Part shown: positions 52,168 to 60,295 of the stretch, piece after piece
Numbering within the stretch: the stretch's first letter is position 1
Layout: each line of letters opens with the position of its first letter
Origin: Promicromonospora sukumoe 327MFSha3.1
GTDB taxonomy: Bacteria > Actinomycetota > Actinomycetes > Actinomycetales > Cellulomonadaceae
Assembly (NCBI RefSeq): GCF_000385135.1
Contig: NZ_ARQM01000010.1
Span: 1,922,001 to 1,986,000 of the forward strand
Direction: 5' to 3'
Length of the DNA stretch: 64,000 nucleotides
Notes under the pieces: generated by a model
The model's input: only the letters and a program-made list of their open reading frames with translations
The model's database searches: none
What the model was told of the DNA's origin: nothing
Position numbers and translations under genes: made by a program

Positions 52168-52764
52168 ATGAACCTTGCCGGGATACTCGCCGCCTCGACC
52201 AGCACCGCCGTGCTCGTCGAGGGCGAGAGCGACCGCGCGGCCGTCGAAGCCCTCGCCGCTCGACAAGGCCTCCCCCTCGCCGCCCTCGGCGTGCAGGTCG
52301 TCGCGATGGGCGGCATCACCAACATCGGTCACCACCTGGTCGCCCTCCTGGACTCCCCCGCCCGCACGGCACCGCCCCTGCGGATCGGCGGCCTGTACGA
52401 CGCCGCCGAGGAACGCTTCGTGATCAAGGGCCTGGACCGCGTCGGGCTGCGTCCTGAGGATGCGACCACTCCCCTGTCGGCGCACGGGTTCTTCCGCTGC
52501 GACCGGGACCTCGAGGACGAGCTCATCCGCGCCCTCGGCGTCGACGCGGTGACCGCACTGATCACGGCCGAGGGCGAGCTGCGCAGCCTCGAACGACTGC
52601 AGGGCCAGCCGGCGCAGCGCGACCGCACCACCGCCCAGCAGCTGCACCGGTTCTTCGGCAGCAGGGGCGGCCGCAAGGAGTACTACGGGCGCCGCCTCGC
52701 CGAGGCCGTCCCCCTGGGCCACGTGCCGCAGCCCCTGTCCGAGCTGCTCCGCTGGGCCACCTGA
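52168..52764 (+). CDS. Stand-alone OLD-like TOPRIM domain protein
   Basis: A 198-aa protein that consists of a TOPRIM fold of the OLD/ATP-dependent nuclease type without its ATPase. TAVLVEGESDRAAVEALAARQG has the TOPRIM Glu, VVAMGGITNIGHHLVALL the glycine segment, IGGLYDAAEERFV the acidic position and FFRCDRDLEDELIRALG the C-terminal family motif. It should bind Mg2+ and cut or bind nucleic acid, but activity is untested. ATG 52168 follows TACGCT by eight bases, possibly leaderless. No ATPase partner is adjacent; it sits directly after a 970-bp non-coding tract. Confidence 0.75.
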   Translation: MNLAGILAASTSTAVLVEGESDRAAVEALAARQGLPLAALGVQVVAMGGITNIGHHLVALLDSPARTAPPLRIGGLYDAAEERFVIKGLDRVGLRPEDATTPLSAHGFFRCDRDLEDELIRALGVDAVTALITAEGELRSLERLQGQPAQRDRTTAQQLHRFFGSRGGRKEYYGRRLAEAVPLGHVPQPLSELLRWAT

Positions 52765-52767
52765 CGC

Positions 52768-53814
52768 TCACTCCCGCGCCGGGTCCAGCACCACCATCCC
52801 CGCGCGGGGCGCGGTGTCCATCGTCGGCACGAGCCGGGCGGCCTCCGCCATGCCGACGACGCGGTCGAGCAGGTCCTGCGGGCGCAGGGCCACGGAGGCC
52901 ACGAGGTCGAGCATCTCCGGGTAGTCGGCGGCGGCCATGCCGTGGCTGCCGAGCAGGTCGAGCTCCCAGGCGATGACGCGGCCCATCGGCACGCGCGGTC
53001 CGCCGTCGACGGGCGCGAACAGGCCCACCTGGACGTGCCGTCCTCGGCGGCGCAGGCTCAGCACGGCGTCGGCGCACGTCTGCTCGCTGCCGACGGCGTC
53101 CACCGCGACGTGCGCGCCGCCGTCGGTCAGCTGGTGCACCACGGCGGGCACGTCCAGGCCGTCGGCCAGCACGGTGCGCTCGGCGCCGGCGCGGCGGGCG
53201 GCCTCCAGGGCGCCCTCGGACCGGTCGACGGCGACGACGCGCGCCCCGCGTGCCACGGCGATCATGACGGCGCTGAGCCCCACGCCGCCGGCGCCGACGA
53301 CCACCACCCACTCCCCGGCCCGGACCTGCGCCCGGCCGGCCACGGCCCGGTACGCGGTGGCGAAGCGGCAGCCCAGGCTCGCCGCCGCCTCGTACGACAC
53401 GTCCTCGGGGATGGCCACGAGGTTGGCGTCGGCCGCGTTCAGGACCACCAGCTCGGCGTAGGAGCCCCAGTGCGTGAAGCCCGGCTGGGTCTGGTCGGGG
53501 CAGACCTGCGCCTGCCCGGTGCGGCACCACTCGCAGGTGCCGCAGCCGCTCACGAACGGCACGGTGACCCGGTCGCCCTCGCGCCACCTCGTGACGCCCG
53601 CGCCGACCTGGGCGACGGTGCCCGCGAGCTCGTGGCCCGGCACGTGCGGCAGGGCGGGGATGTCGGTGTCGTGCCCGGCCCACGCGTGCCAGTCGCTCAG
53701 GCACAGCCCGGTGGCGTGCACGCGCACCAGGACGCCGCCGTCGGGGGCCGTCACGTCGGGCACCTCGCGCACGGAGACGGGGCCCTGGAACTCGTCGAAG
53801 AGGATCGCTCGCAC
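52768..53814 (-). CDS. Zinc-dependent alcohol dehydrogenase
   Basis: A 348-aa medium-chain dehydrogenase. Catalytic zinc ligands are in ATGLCLSDWHAW (Cys) and VPGHELAGTV (His/Glu), the structural zinc site is SGCGTCEWCRTGQAQVC with four Cys, and the NAD(P) motif is VVVVGAGGVGLSAVMIA. It fits the bacterial Zn-alcohol/threonine dehydrogenase-like group. GTG 53814 starts the usual N-terminus (MRAILFDEFQGPV). It lies 43 bp after the FAD monooxygenase and may be in its operon. Confidence 0.9.
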   Translation of the reverse strand: MRAILFDEFQGPVSVREVPDVTAPDGGVLVRVHATGLCLSDWHAWAGHDTDIPALPHVPGHELAGTVAQVGAGVTRWREGDRVTVPFVSGCGTCEWCRTGQAQVCPDQTQPGFTHWGSYAELVVLNAADANLVAIPEDVSYEAAASLGCRFATAYRAVAGRAQVRAGEWVVVVGAGGVGLSAVMIAVARGARVVAVDRSEGALEAARRAGAERTVLADGLDVPAVVHQLTDGGAHVAVDAVGSEQTCADAVLSLRRRGRHVQVGLFAPVDGGPRVPMGRVIAWELDLLGSHGMAAADYPEMLDLVASVALRPQDLLDRVVGMAEAARLVPTMDTAPRAGMVVLDPARE

Positions 53815-53857
53815 CAGCGGATTCAACCACGCGCCGCCGACACCGGACCCGCCCCGC

Positions 53858-54967
53858 TCAGCGCGCCACCCGCAGCAGCAGGTCGCGAACCCCGACCAGG
53901 CGCCGTGCGTGCGCCACGCGGCCCATGCCACGGGCCAGGCTCTGCAGGCGCTGCGTCGGACGACGGCGCAGGCGGTCGTACCGCGCGAGCGCACCGTCGA
54001 CGTCGCCCGCCCGCGGGCGCCCCTCGGCGCCCGTCAGGCACCGGGTCAGCGTGACGGCGTCCACCAGCGCCTCGCACGCGCCCCGGCCGAGGTCGGGGGT
54101 CATGCCGTGCGCGGCGTCGCCCACCAGGACCGCACGTCCGGCCACGTAGGTGGGCAGGTGCGGGTGGACGTCGTACAGGTCGTGCCGCATGACGTCGTCC
54201 TCGGTGATCGCGTCGAGGACCTGCCCGATCGGGTCGTGCCACCCGGCGAACAGCTCGCGCAGCAGCGCCACCTCTCCCCCGGCGGCGCGCTGGCCGCGCG
54301 GGGCGTCGAGGGACGCGTACCAGTTGGTGGTGCCGTCCCGGTAGGGCGTGACGCCGAACCGCCGTCCCGGACCCCAGGTCTCGCTCACCTCGTGGGTGAC
54401 GACGGCGACGCGCCCGCGCAGCGCGCTCTGGCCCGTGTACCGGGCGCGGTAGCGCTCCCCCAGCAGGGCGGTGCGGTGCGCGCTGAACACGCCGTCGGCC
54501 ACGACGACGACGTCCGCGAGCGCCGAGCCACCCGCCGTGCCTCCGGTCTCCGCGCCCACCCGGCCGCGTGCGACGTCGTCGGCGGATCCCTGGACGGCGC
54601 GGTCGTAGCGGATGGTCCCTGCGGGTAGTGCGGTGCCGAGGATGTGGGCGAGGTCGCGGCGGGCGATGAGCCGTACGTGGTCGCCGGGGTGGCGGGTGAT
54701 GTGTTCGGCGTCGAGCGTGGCCAGGGGGGTGCCGTCGTGGCGGCGGACGGTGCCTGCTCGTTGTGGGGTGGCGGCGGCGCGTGCGGCCTCCCCTACGCCG
54801 AGCTGGTCGAGGGCGGTGATCGCGGTGGGCCACATGCCGAGGGCTGCGCCGCTGATCTCGGGGTGGGTGGCGCGTTCGTGGAGGGTGACGTCCCAGCCGG
54901 CGCGGGTGAGGCCGATGGCGGTGGCGGTGCCGGCGATCCCGGCGCCGATGATGTGGGCTCGTGGCAT
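53858..54967 (-). CDS. FAD-dependent monooxygenase (PHBH-fold)
   Basis: A 369-aa class A flavoprotein monooxygenase. MPRAHIIGAGIAGTATAIGLTRAG carries the GxGxxG FAD motif, DVVVVADGVFSAHR the DG motif, and VLVGDAAHGMTPDLGRGACEALVDAV the GD motif with the conserved Pro. It resembles HpxO/salicylate hydroxylase-like enzymes acting on aromatic or drug substrates. ATG 54967 begins the Rossmann strand. The gene is divergent from a TetR repressor with two matching operators between them, so it should be induced by its substrate. Confidence 0.88.
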   Translation of the reverse strand: MPRAHIIGAGIAGTATAIGLTRAGWDVTLHERATHPEISGAALGMWPTAITALDQLGVGEAARAAATPQRAGTVRRHDGTPLATLDAEHITRHPGDHVRLIARRDLAHILGTALPAGTIRYDRAVQGSADDVARGRVGAETGGTAGGSALADVVVVADGVFSAHRTALLGERYRARYTGQSALRGRVAVVTHEVSETWGPGRRFGVTPYRDGTTNWYASLDAPRGQRAAGGEVALLRELFAGWHDPIGQVLDAITEDDVMRHDLYDVHPHLPTYVAGRAVLVGDAAHGMTPDLGRGACEALVDAVTLTRCLTGAEGRPRAGDVDGALARYDRLRRRPTQRLQSLARGMGRVAHARRLVGVRDLLLRVAR

Positions 54968-54979
54968 GCTCTCGACGCT

Positions 54980-54993
54980 ACTACAGATGTAGT
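54980..54993. promoter_or_regulatory. TetR operator copy 1
   Basis: ACTAC-N4-GTAGT inverted repeat 13 bp before the FAD monooxygenase ATG. Confidence 0.65.
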
Positions 54994-55000
54994 GCGGTTG

Positions 55001-55014
55001 ACTACAGCCGTAGT
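55001..55014. promoter_or_regulatory. TetR operator copy 2
   Basis: ACTAC-N4-GTAGT inverted repeat nine bases before the tetR ATG. Its centre is 21 bp from copy 1, so two dimers could bind the same DNA face. Confidence 0.65.
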
Positions 55015-55022
55015 GTGAGGTC

Positions 55023-55607
55023 ATGCCCTCCCGTTCGGACACCCTGCTCGACGCAGCGATCCACGTCGTCGGCACCGACGGCATGCGCGCGCTCACCCAC
55101 CGCGCCGTGGACGCCGCCGCCGGGCTGCCCACCGGCTCCGCGTCCAACCTGTTCCGCACCCGTGAGGCGCTGCTGCGGGCGATGGTCGTGCGGATGATCG
55201 ACACCGAGGTCGACGGCTGGACCCGCCTGGCCGGCACCACCCCCGCGCCCACCACCCCCGACGCGCTCGCCGACACCCTCGCGAGCATGGTCGCCACCCT
55301 CACCGGAGAGCTGCGCACCCTGACCGTCGCGCGCTACAGCCTGTTCATGGAGGCCGCCCGGGACCGGGACCTCCAGGCGGAGATGGGCCGGGGCGCGGCC
55401 CGCGTCGCCGCGATCGGCCGGCAGTGGCTGACGGCGGCGGGCTCACCCGACCCGGCCGCGCACACGGCCCTGCTGATGGCCCACCTGGACGGCGCCGTCG
55501 TGCACCGGCTCGCCTTCCCCGACGCCCCGCCCGCCTCCGACGACGCCGCGGCCGGGCTGCGCACCCTCCTGGGCGCCCTCGTCCCCGCGCCCCACCCGCA
55601 CTCCTGA
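55023..55607 (+). CDS. TetR-family repressor
   Basis: A 194-aa regulator with the N-terminal TetR helix-turn-helix (TLLDAAIHVVGTDGMRALTHRAVDAAAGLPTGSASNLFRTREALL, about 6-50) and a helical ligand domain with a TetR_C-type core (RYSLFMEAARDRDLQAEMGRG). It is divergent from the FAD monooxygenase, and the two palindromes between them overlap both promoters, so it represses the enzyme and itself until a ligand binds. Confidence 0.9.
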   Translation: MPSRSDTLLDAAIHVVGTDGMRALTHRAVDAAAGLPTGSASNLFRTREALLRAMVVRMIDTEVDGWTRLAGTTPAPTTPDALADTLASMVATLTGELRTLTVARYSLFMEAARDRDLQAEMGRGAARVAAIGRQWLTAAGSPDPAAHTALLMAHLDGAVVHRLAFPDAPPASDDAAAGLRTLLGALVPAPHPHS

Positions 55608-55619
55608 CACCCGGGCCCC

Positions 55620-56522
55620 TCACTCCCCCGACAGGATCCGCAGCACCGGGGTGAACGCGTCCATCAGCTCCTCGGAGACCACGAAGTAGGAGATGCCCAG
55701 GCGCTCGCGGCGGTCCCGGAGCTGGTCGGCCATCTGCTGCGGCGACCCGGTGACCACGGACACCGCCCCCGAGGCCGCGAGCGCCGCCGGGTCGATGCGG
55801 TCGGCGAGGTAGCGGGGTACGGCGTCGCCGACGGCCATGAGGTTGACGTTGAGCTCGAGGGGTTTGTCGCGGCCCGCCGCGGTGGCGGCGTCGCGCAGCA
55901 CCTTGACGAGGGCGCCGGCCGCGGCGTCGTCGGCGTCGAGCGGGATGCCGAGGGCGACGGTGTCGGCGTTCTGCCCGGCGAGGGTGATCATGCGTGGTCC
56001 TCCGGCGCCGATCAGGAGCGGGACGTGGGGCAGGCCGGTGCCGCGTGGGACCACGCAGGCGTCGGTGGTGGCGTAGTGCTCCCCCGTGGTGGTGACGGTC
56101 TCGCCGTCGAGCAGGCGGCGGATGATGCGGACGGACTTGGCCAGGCGGGACACGCGCACCCGGGGCCGGTCGAACGTACGTCCGAGCATGGCGTTGTCGG
56201 GGCCGGTGCCGGGGTGCCCGGCGCCGATGCCGAGCTCGAAGCGCCCGTCGGACAGCACGGCGAGGGCCACGGCGTCCTTGGCGACCAGCACGGGGTGGCG
56301 GAAGTCGTTGGCCAGCACGTAGGTGCCCAGGTGCAGGCGGGTGGTGACGGTGGCGGCCGCGGCGAGCATGGGCAGCACGGACAGGCCGTGGGCGATGCTG
56401 TCGGGCGCGACGAGGGAATCGAAGCCGAGGCGCTCCACGTGCCGGGCGTGGTCGAGCCAGGCGGTGCCGGTGCGGGCGGGCGTGGCGACGACGCCGAAGC
56501 GGAACGACGTGCTGGTGGTCAT
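55620..56522 (-). CDS. LLM-class F420-dependent oxidoreductase (TIGR03621-like)
   Basis: A 300-aa luciferase-like protein. FRFGVVATPARTGTAWLDHARHVERLGFDSLVAPD opens the barrel; LHLGTYVLANDFRHPVLVAKDAVALAVLSDGRFELGIGAGHPG (about 70-112) is the conserved cofactor region of the F420-binding group. Ligand and reaction are unknown. ATG 56522 follows GGAGAG; codons upstream are open but non-coding in character. It converges with tetR. Confidence 0.85.
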   Translation of the reverse strand: MTTSTSFRFGVVATPARTGTAWLDHARHVERLGFDSLVAPDSIAHGLSVLPMLAAAATVTTRLHLGTYVLANDFRHPVLVAKDAVALAVLSDGRFELGIGAGHPGTGPDNAMLGRTFDRPRVRVSRLAKSVRIIRRLLDGETVTTTGEHYATTDACVVPRGTGLPHVPLLIGAGGPRMITLAGQNADTVALGIPLDADDAAAGALVKVLRDAATAAGRDKPLELNVNLMAVGDAVPRYLADRIDPAALAASGAVSVVTGSPQQMADQLRDRRERLGISYFVVSEELMDAFTPVLRILSGE

Positions 56523-56687
56523 GGGTCTCTCCGTCCTGGGCGTGGCTCTCGGTCCAGGCAACTGTGGGTACCCGGAGGGCACAAGCACATTCGCCCGTGG
56601 ACGAAGCCGCGTGTACGCAAACCTGCGTAGTGCGGTGTCGCTCCCGGGCGGACGCCGGGCACCGGGGCGCGGGGCGACGGTGAGGTC

Positions 56688-57629
56688 ATGGACACGACGA
56701 GCGAGACCGACAGAGACCTCGTGCTGCGCACCGACGGCCTGACCAAGCGCTACGGCGACCGCACCGCCGTGGACCGGGTGAGCATGGGCGTGCGGCGCGG
56801 CGAGGTGTACGGGTTCCTGGGCCACAACGGCGCGGGCAAGACCACCACGCTACGGATGGTGCTGGGCCTGGTGCGCCCCACCGCCGGTCGGGCCACGGTG
56901 CTCGGCCGGCCGGCGGGCCGCCCCGAGGTGACGGCACGGGTCGGCGCCCTCGTGGAGGGCCCCGGCTTCTACCCGTACCTGTCGGGCCGGGACAACCTGC
57001 GCACCCTGGCCCGCTACCGGCATCTCCCACGCCGCGAGGTGGAGCGGGTCCTGGACCTCGTGGACCTGACCGGGCGCGGCGGCGACGCCTACCGGGGCTA
57101 CTCCCTGGGCATGAAGCAGCGCCTGGGCGTGGCCGCGGCCCTGCTCGGCGACCCCGAGCTGGTCATCCTCGACGAACCCACCAACGGCCTGGACCCCGCG
57201 GGCATGGCCGACATGCGCGACCTCGTCGTCTCCCTGGCCCGCGACGGCCGCACCGTGGTGCTGTCCAGCCACCTGCTGGCCGAGGTGCAGCAGATCTGCG
57301 ACCGCGTCGGCATCATCGACCACGGCCGCCTGCTGCGCGAGGCCCGCGTCGCCGACCTGCGCGGCGGCGTCACCGTGCGCGTGCGCGCCACCCCGCCCGA
57401 CGCCGCCCTCGCGGTCGCCTCCCGCATGGCCGGCCCGGACGCCGTCCGCCCCCTGCCCGACGGCGCGCTCGGCGTCGACCTGCCCGCGAGCGCCGCCCCC
57501 GACCTGACGCGGGCGCTGGTCGCCGCTGGGGCCGACGTGCACGAGGTCGCCCCCAGCGAACGCAGCCTCGAGGAGGTCTTCTTCGAGATGACCACAGAAA
57601 GTCCTACGACGAAGGAGCACGTCTCATGA
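56688..57629 (+). CDS. ABC transporter ATP-binding protein
   Basis: A 313-aa ATPase of the drug/bacitracin-type exporters. Walker A is GHNGAGKTT (45-53), the signature YSLGMKQRLGVA, Walker B LVILDEPTNGLD, and the H-loop VVLSSHLL. The C-terminal extension (about 225-300) with LEEVFFEMT is typical of export ATPases. It overlaps the permease start by ATGA, but that permease is broken, so this ATPase may have no membrane partner here. Confidence 0.9.
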   Translation: MDTTSETDRDLVLRTDGLTKRYGDRTAVDRVSMGVRRGEVYGFLGHNGAGKTTTLRMVLGLVRPTAGRATVLGRPAGRPEVTARVGALVEGPGFYPYLSGRDNLRTLARYRHLPRREVERVLDLVDLTGRGGDAYRGYSLGMKQRLGVAAALLGDPELVILDEPTNGLDPAGMADMRDLVVSLARDGRTVVLSSHLLAEVQQICDRVGIIDHGRLLREARVADLRGGVTVRVRATPPDAALAVASRMAGPDAVRPLPDGALGVDLPASAAPDLTRALVAAGADVHEVAPSERSLEEVFFEMTTESPTTKEHVS

Positions 57630-57993
57630 GCGCCGTCCTGCACGCCACCCGTGCCGAGCTGCTGCGGCTGCGCAGGTGGCCCGCGGTGTGGATCACCGTG
57701 GGCGCCTGGGCCGCCCTGGCCCTGACCTTCGGGTACGTCTTCGACTACGTGTCCTGGGCCACCGGCACCGAGAGCTTCGCGAGCGACCCCGGCACCGGCC
57801 AGGCCGCCCGCGACGCCTCCTGGCGGGGACGGCGGCCGGGTCCCTGGTGGGTGCGCTGACGGGTACCGGGACGGGCACCCCCGGCGTGCTGGACGTCCTG
57901 CCGGGCGACCGGGCGGTGCTGACCGTGGCGGCCTACGTGGTGGGGCTGTGCGCCGTGGTGGTGGTCGTGATGCGGCGTCGCGACCTGGCCTGA
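57626..57993 (+). pseudogene. ABC transporter permease with internal deletion
   Basis: The first 60 codons (from ATG 57626) encode a normal ABC-2 permease start (LHATRAELLRLRRWPAVWIT, then helix VGAWAALALTFGYVFDYVSW), but the frame shifts near 57814-57826 and ends at 57859. The C-terminal part continues in another frame (GTAAGSLVGALTGTGTGTPG, last helix LTVAAYVVGLCAVVVVVMRR) and stops at 57993. About 120 residues of a protein expected to have 250-300 remain, so the middle helices have been lost. A recombinase gene lies 77 bp downstream. Confidence 0.75.
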
Positions 57994-58040
57994 GCGCCGC
58001 GCCCCGTCGCAGGTCAGCGGCACATTCCGGCAAATCGGGA

Positions 58041-58063
58041 GTGTCAGTGGTCGCGCTTAGGGT
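58041..58063 (+). promoter_or_regulatory. PafBC (RecA-NDp) promoter of the tyrosine recombinase
   Basis: GTGTCAGTG (58041-58049), 8 bases, TAGGGT (58058-58063). It matches TTGTCRGTG-N8-TANNNT except at the first base. The ATG begins seven bases later, giving a leaderless transcript. Confidence 0.65.
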
Positions 58064-58070
58064 GGCGGAC

Positions 58071-59102
58071 ATGGTCGCTCCTCCGCGCCTCGAGCGCATC
58101 ACCGTCGACGAAGCCGCACGCCGCTACCTGGCAGCGGTCGAGGTCGAGACGATCCGCGGTGTCCTGTCCCCCGCCACGGCGCGCAGCTACACGCGTGACG
58201 TGACGGAGTTCGGGCGCCTGACGGGCCGCGAGCGCATCCTGGACGACGTGACGGGCTCCGACGTCGACACCGTGCTGGTGCGGTACCAGTCCGCGCCGGA
58301 CGCCCGGTACACCGACCCCGACCGCAAGGCCGGTCCCGGGCGCAGCACGGCGACCGTCAACCGGTTCCGGCAGTCGGTGACCCGGTTCTTCGCCTACGCG
58401 GCCCGGGAGTGCTGGGTGCAGGCCGACCCCATGCAGTGGGCCGCGCCGCCCGCCAAGGTGCGCGGCACCCTGCGCACCGCCCGGACCGCCCTGTCGGCGG
58501 GCGCGGCGCGCAGCCTGCTGACGACGCCGCCGTCGGACACCCCGGCGCGCACCGACCAGGACCTCGCGCTGCGCGACCGGCTCGTCGTCGCGCTCCTGCT
58601 GGTCCTGGGCCCGCGCGTCTCGGAGCTGGCCCGCACCGACGTGGACGACGTCGCCCGGGAGCCCGAGCGCACCACGTGGCGCATCCGCGGCAAGGGCGGC
58701 AACACCCGCACCGTGACCCTCTCGGCTCCCCTGGCCCGTGCCCTGGACGACTACCTGACCCGCCTGCGCCCCACCCTGGCCGCCAAGCGCCCCCAGGACG
58801 ACGACGCCCAGCGCGCCCTGCTGCTGTCCTGGCGCGGCCGCCGCATCGACACCCAGGCCATCCGCGCCCTGCTGGCCCGTGCCGTGCGCCGCATGCCCGC
58901 GCCCTACCAGCGAGAGGCCACGCCGCACGCCCTGCGGCACACCACGGCGACCCTGCTGGTGGCCGACGGGTGGGACGTCAAGGTCGTCGCCGAGCTCCTC
59001 GGCCACGCCTCGATCGCCACCACCGGCGTCTACCTCGACCGCATCGAGGGCGAGCTGGCCGCCGCCATCCGCTCCCACCCCCTGGGGGCCGCCATCGAGT
59101 GA
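58071..59102 (+). CDS. Tyrosine recombinase (XerC/D-like)
   Basis: A 343-aa recombinase with an N-terminal SAM-like core-binding domain (10-125) and a complete catalytic domain: Arg in LGPRVSELARTD, Lys in GKGGNTRTV, HxxR in PHALRHTTAT, His in LGHAS and nucleophile Tyr in TTGVYLDR. It is longer than Xer proteins by an insert near 80-95. No att site or accessory genes are seen. The DNA-damage-type promoter suggests induction with the PafBC regulon. ATG 58071 is set by that promoter. Confidence 0.87.
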   Translation: MVAPPRLERITVDEAARRYLAAVEVETIRGVLSPATARSYTRDVTEFGRLTGRERILDDVTGSDVDTVLVRYQSAPDARYTDPDRKAGPGRSTATVNRFRQSVTRFFAYAARECWVQADPMQWAAPPAKVRGTLRTARTALSAGAARSLLTTPPSDTPARTDQDLALRDRLVVALLLVLGPRVSELARTDVDDVAREPERTTWRIRGKGGNTRTVTLSAPLARALDDYLTRLRPTLAAKRPQDDDAQRALLLSWRGRRIDTQAIRALLARAVRRMPAPYQREATPHALRHTTATLLVADGWDVKVVAELLGHASIATTGVYLDRIEGELAAAIRSHPLGAAIE

Positions 59103-59209
59103 CGCACCCCTGACGCCCTCCTGTGACCACGGGTTCCGAGTGCGCCCCCACCAGCGGCGGGCGAGACTCGGACTACCCGGACGAGGAGCCTGCCGATGCG
59201 GACAGATCT

Positions 59210-60295
59210 ATGACCACCGTGCTGGTGACGGGCGCGGGCGGCCCCGCGGGCCGTGCGCTCGGCAGCCAGCTCGCCGCCCGGGCCGCCGCGGGCGCCGACC
59301 TCACCTGGGTCGGGGTCGACATCACGCCCGTGACCGACCCGAACTACCCCGCCACCGACCGGGCACCCCGCGCCGACGCCTGGGACTACGCCACCGGCAT
59401 GCGGGACCTGATCCTCAAGCACGCCCCCGACCTCGTGCTCCCCACCGTCCAGGACGAGCTGCCGCAGGTCGCCGTCCTGGCCAAGGCGCTCGACCGGTCC
59501 TTCGACGCCGACGGCGCCACCGGGATCATCGGCACCACCGGCACCGCGAGCGCCGTGCCGGGACCCTCCACAGCGCCGTTCCCCGACGCCGTCGGCCCCG
59601 TGCTGACCCCCGACCCGGGACCGGCCGCCATCGCCGCGGACAAGCTGCTCACCATGCTCGCGCTCGACCTCGCCGGCGTGCCCGTACCGCGCTTCGCCCT
59701 GCCCACCGACTTCGGCGGCGTCGCCGAGGCCCTGGCCTGGGCGCGCGGACCGATCGTGCTCAAGCCCCGCGTCTCGCGCGGCGGGCGCGGGGTGCGGCTC
59801 GTCGAGTCCCCCGCGGACCTGGGCGGCACAGACCTGCCCGGCACGGCCGGCACGGACAGCTCCGCGGAGGGCGGCTGGGGCGCCCTGGACGCCTCCTGGA
59901 TCGTCCAGTCCTTCGCCCCCGGCACCGAGTACTGCCCGCAGCTCTACCGCCCCCGTACCGGCACCGGCACGATCACCGCCGTCGTCCTGGAGAAGACCGA
60001 GCTCAAGCAGGGCCGCGTGGGCAACGCCGCCGCCGTCGTCCGCCCCCGGGCGGGCACCCTGCTCGACGTCGAGCACGTCGCCCGTCGCGCCGTCGAGGCC
60101 CTGGGCCTGACGGGACCGGCCGACCTCGACATCCGCCGCGACCCCACCGGCGCACCCCTCGTCCTGGAGGTCAACGGGCGGTTCGGCGCCAACAGCGACC
60201 ACGCCCCGGAGCTGCTCGACGCGGCACTGACCCACGGGCAGGCACACGCGCACGCACACGGGCAGCACCCGCACACCCGGCAGGCCACCCGATGA
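59210..60295 (+). CDS. ATP-grasp ligase-like protein
   Basis: A 361-aa protein with an N-terminal Rossmann-like pre-ATP-grasp domain (MTTVLVTGAGGPAGRALGSQL; VLPTVQDELPQV) and an ATP-grasp core (KLLTMLALDLAGVPVPRF; GPIVLKPRVSRGGRGVRLV; LVLEVNGRFGANS with the Mg-binding Glu/Asn). It resembles carbamoyl-phosphate-synthase-like ligases that join a carboxylate to an amine. It is first in an operon coupled by ATGA overlaps to a GT2 synthase and a lipoprotein, so it may modify a polysaccharide or its precursor. ATG 59210 is preferred to GTG 59123. The C-terminus is His-rich. Confidence 0.8.
   Translation: MTTVLVTGAGGPAGRALGSQLAARAAAGADLTWVGVDITPVTDPNYPATDRAPRADAWDYATGMRDLILKHAPDLVLPTVQDELPQVAVLAKALDRSFDADGATGIIGTTGTASAVPGPSTAPFPDAVGPVLTPDPGPAAIAADKLLTMLALDLAGVPVPRFALPTDFGGVAEALAWARGPIVLKPRVSRGGRGVRLVESPADLGGTDLPGTAGTDSSAEGGWGALDASWIVQSFAPGTEYCPQLYRPRTGTGTITAVVLEKTELKQGRVGNAAAVVRPRAGTLLDVEHVARRAVEALGLTGPADLDIRRDPTGAPLVLEVNGRFGANSDHAPELLDAALTHGQAHAHAHGQHPHTRQATR

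Noticed and set aside
51627-52457. Open frame across the non-coding tract into the TOPRIM gene
   Set aside because: The codon positions show no bias in the tract and the frame conflicts with the TOPRIM reading frame.
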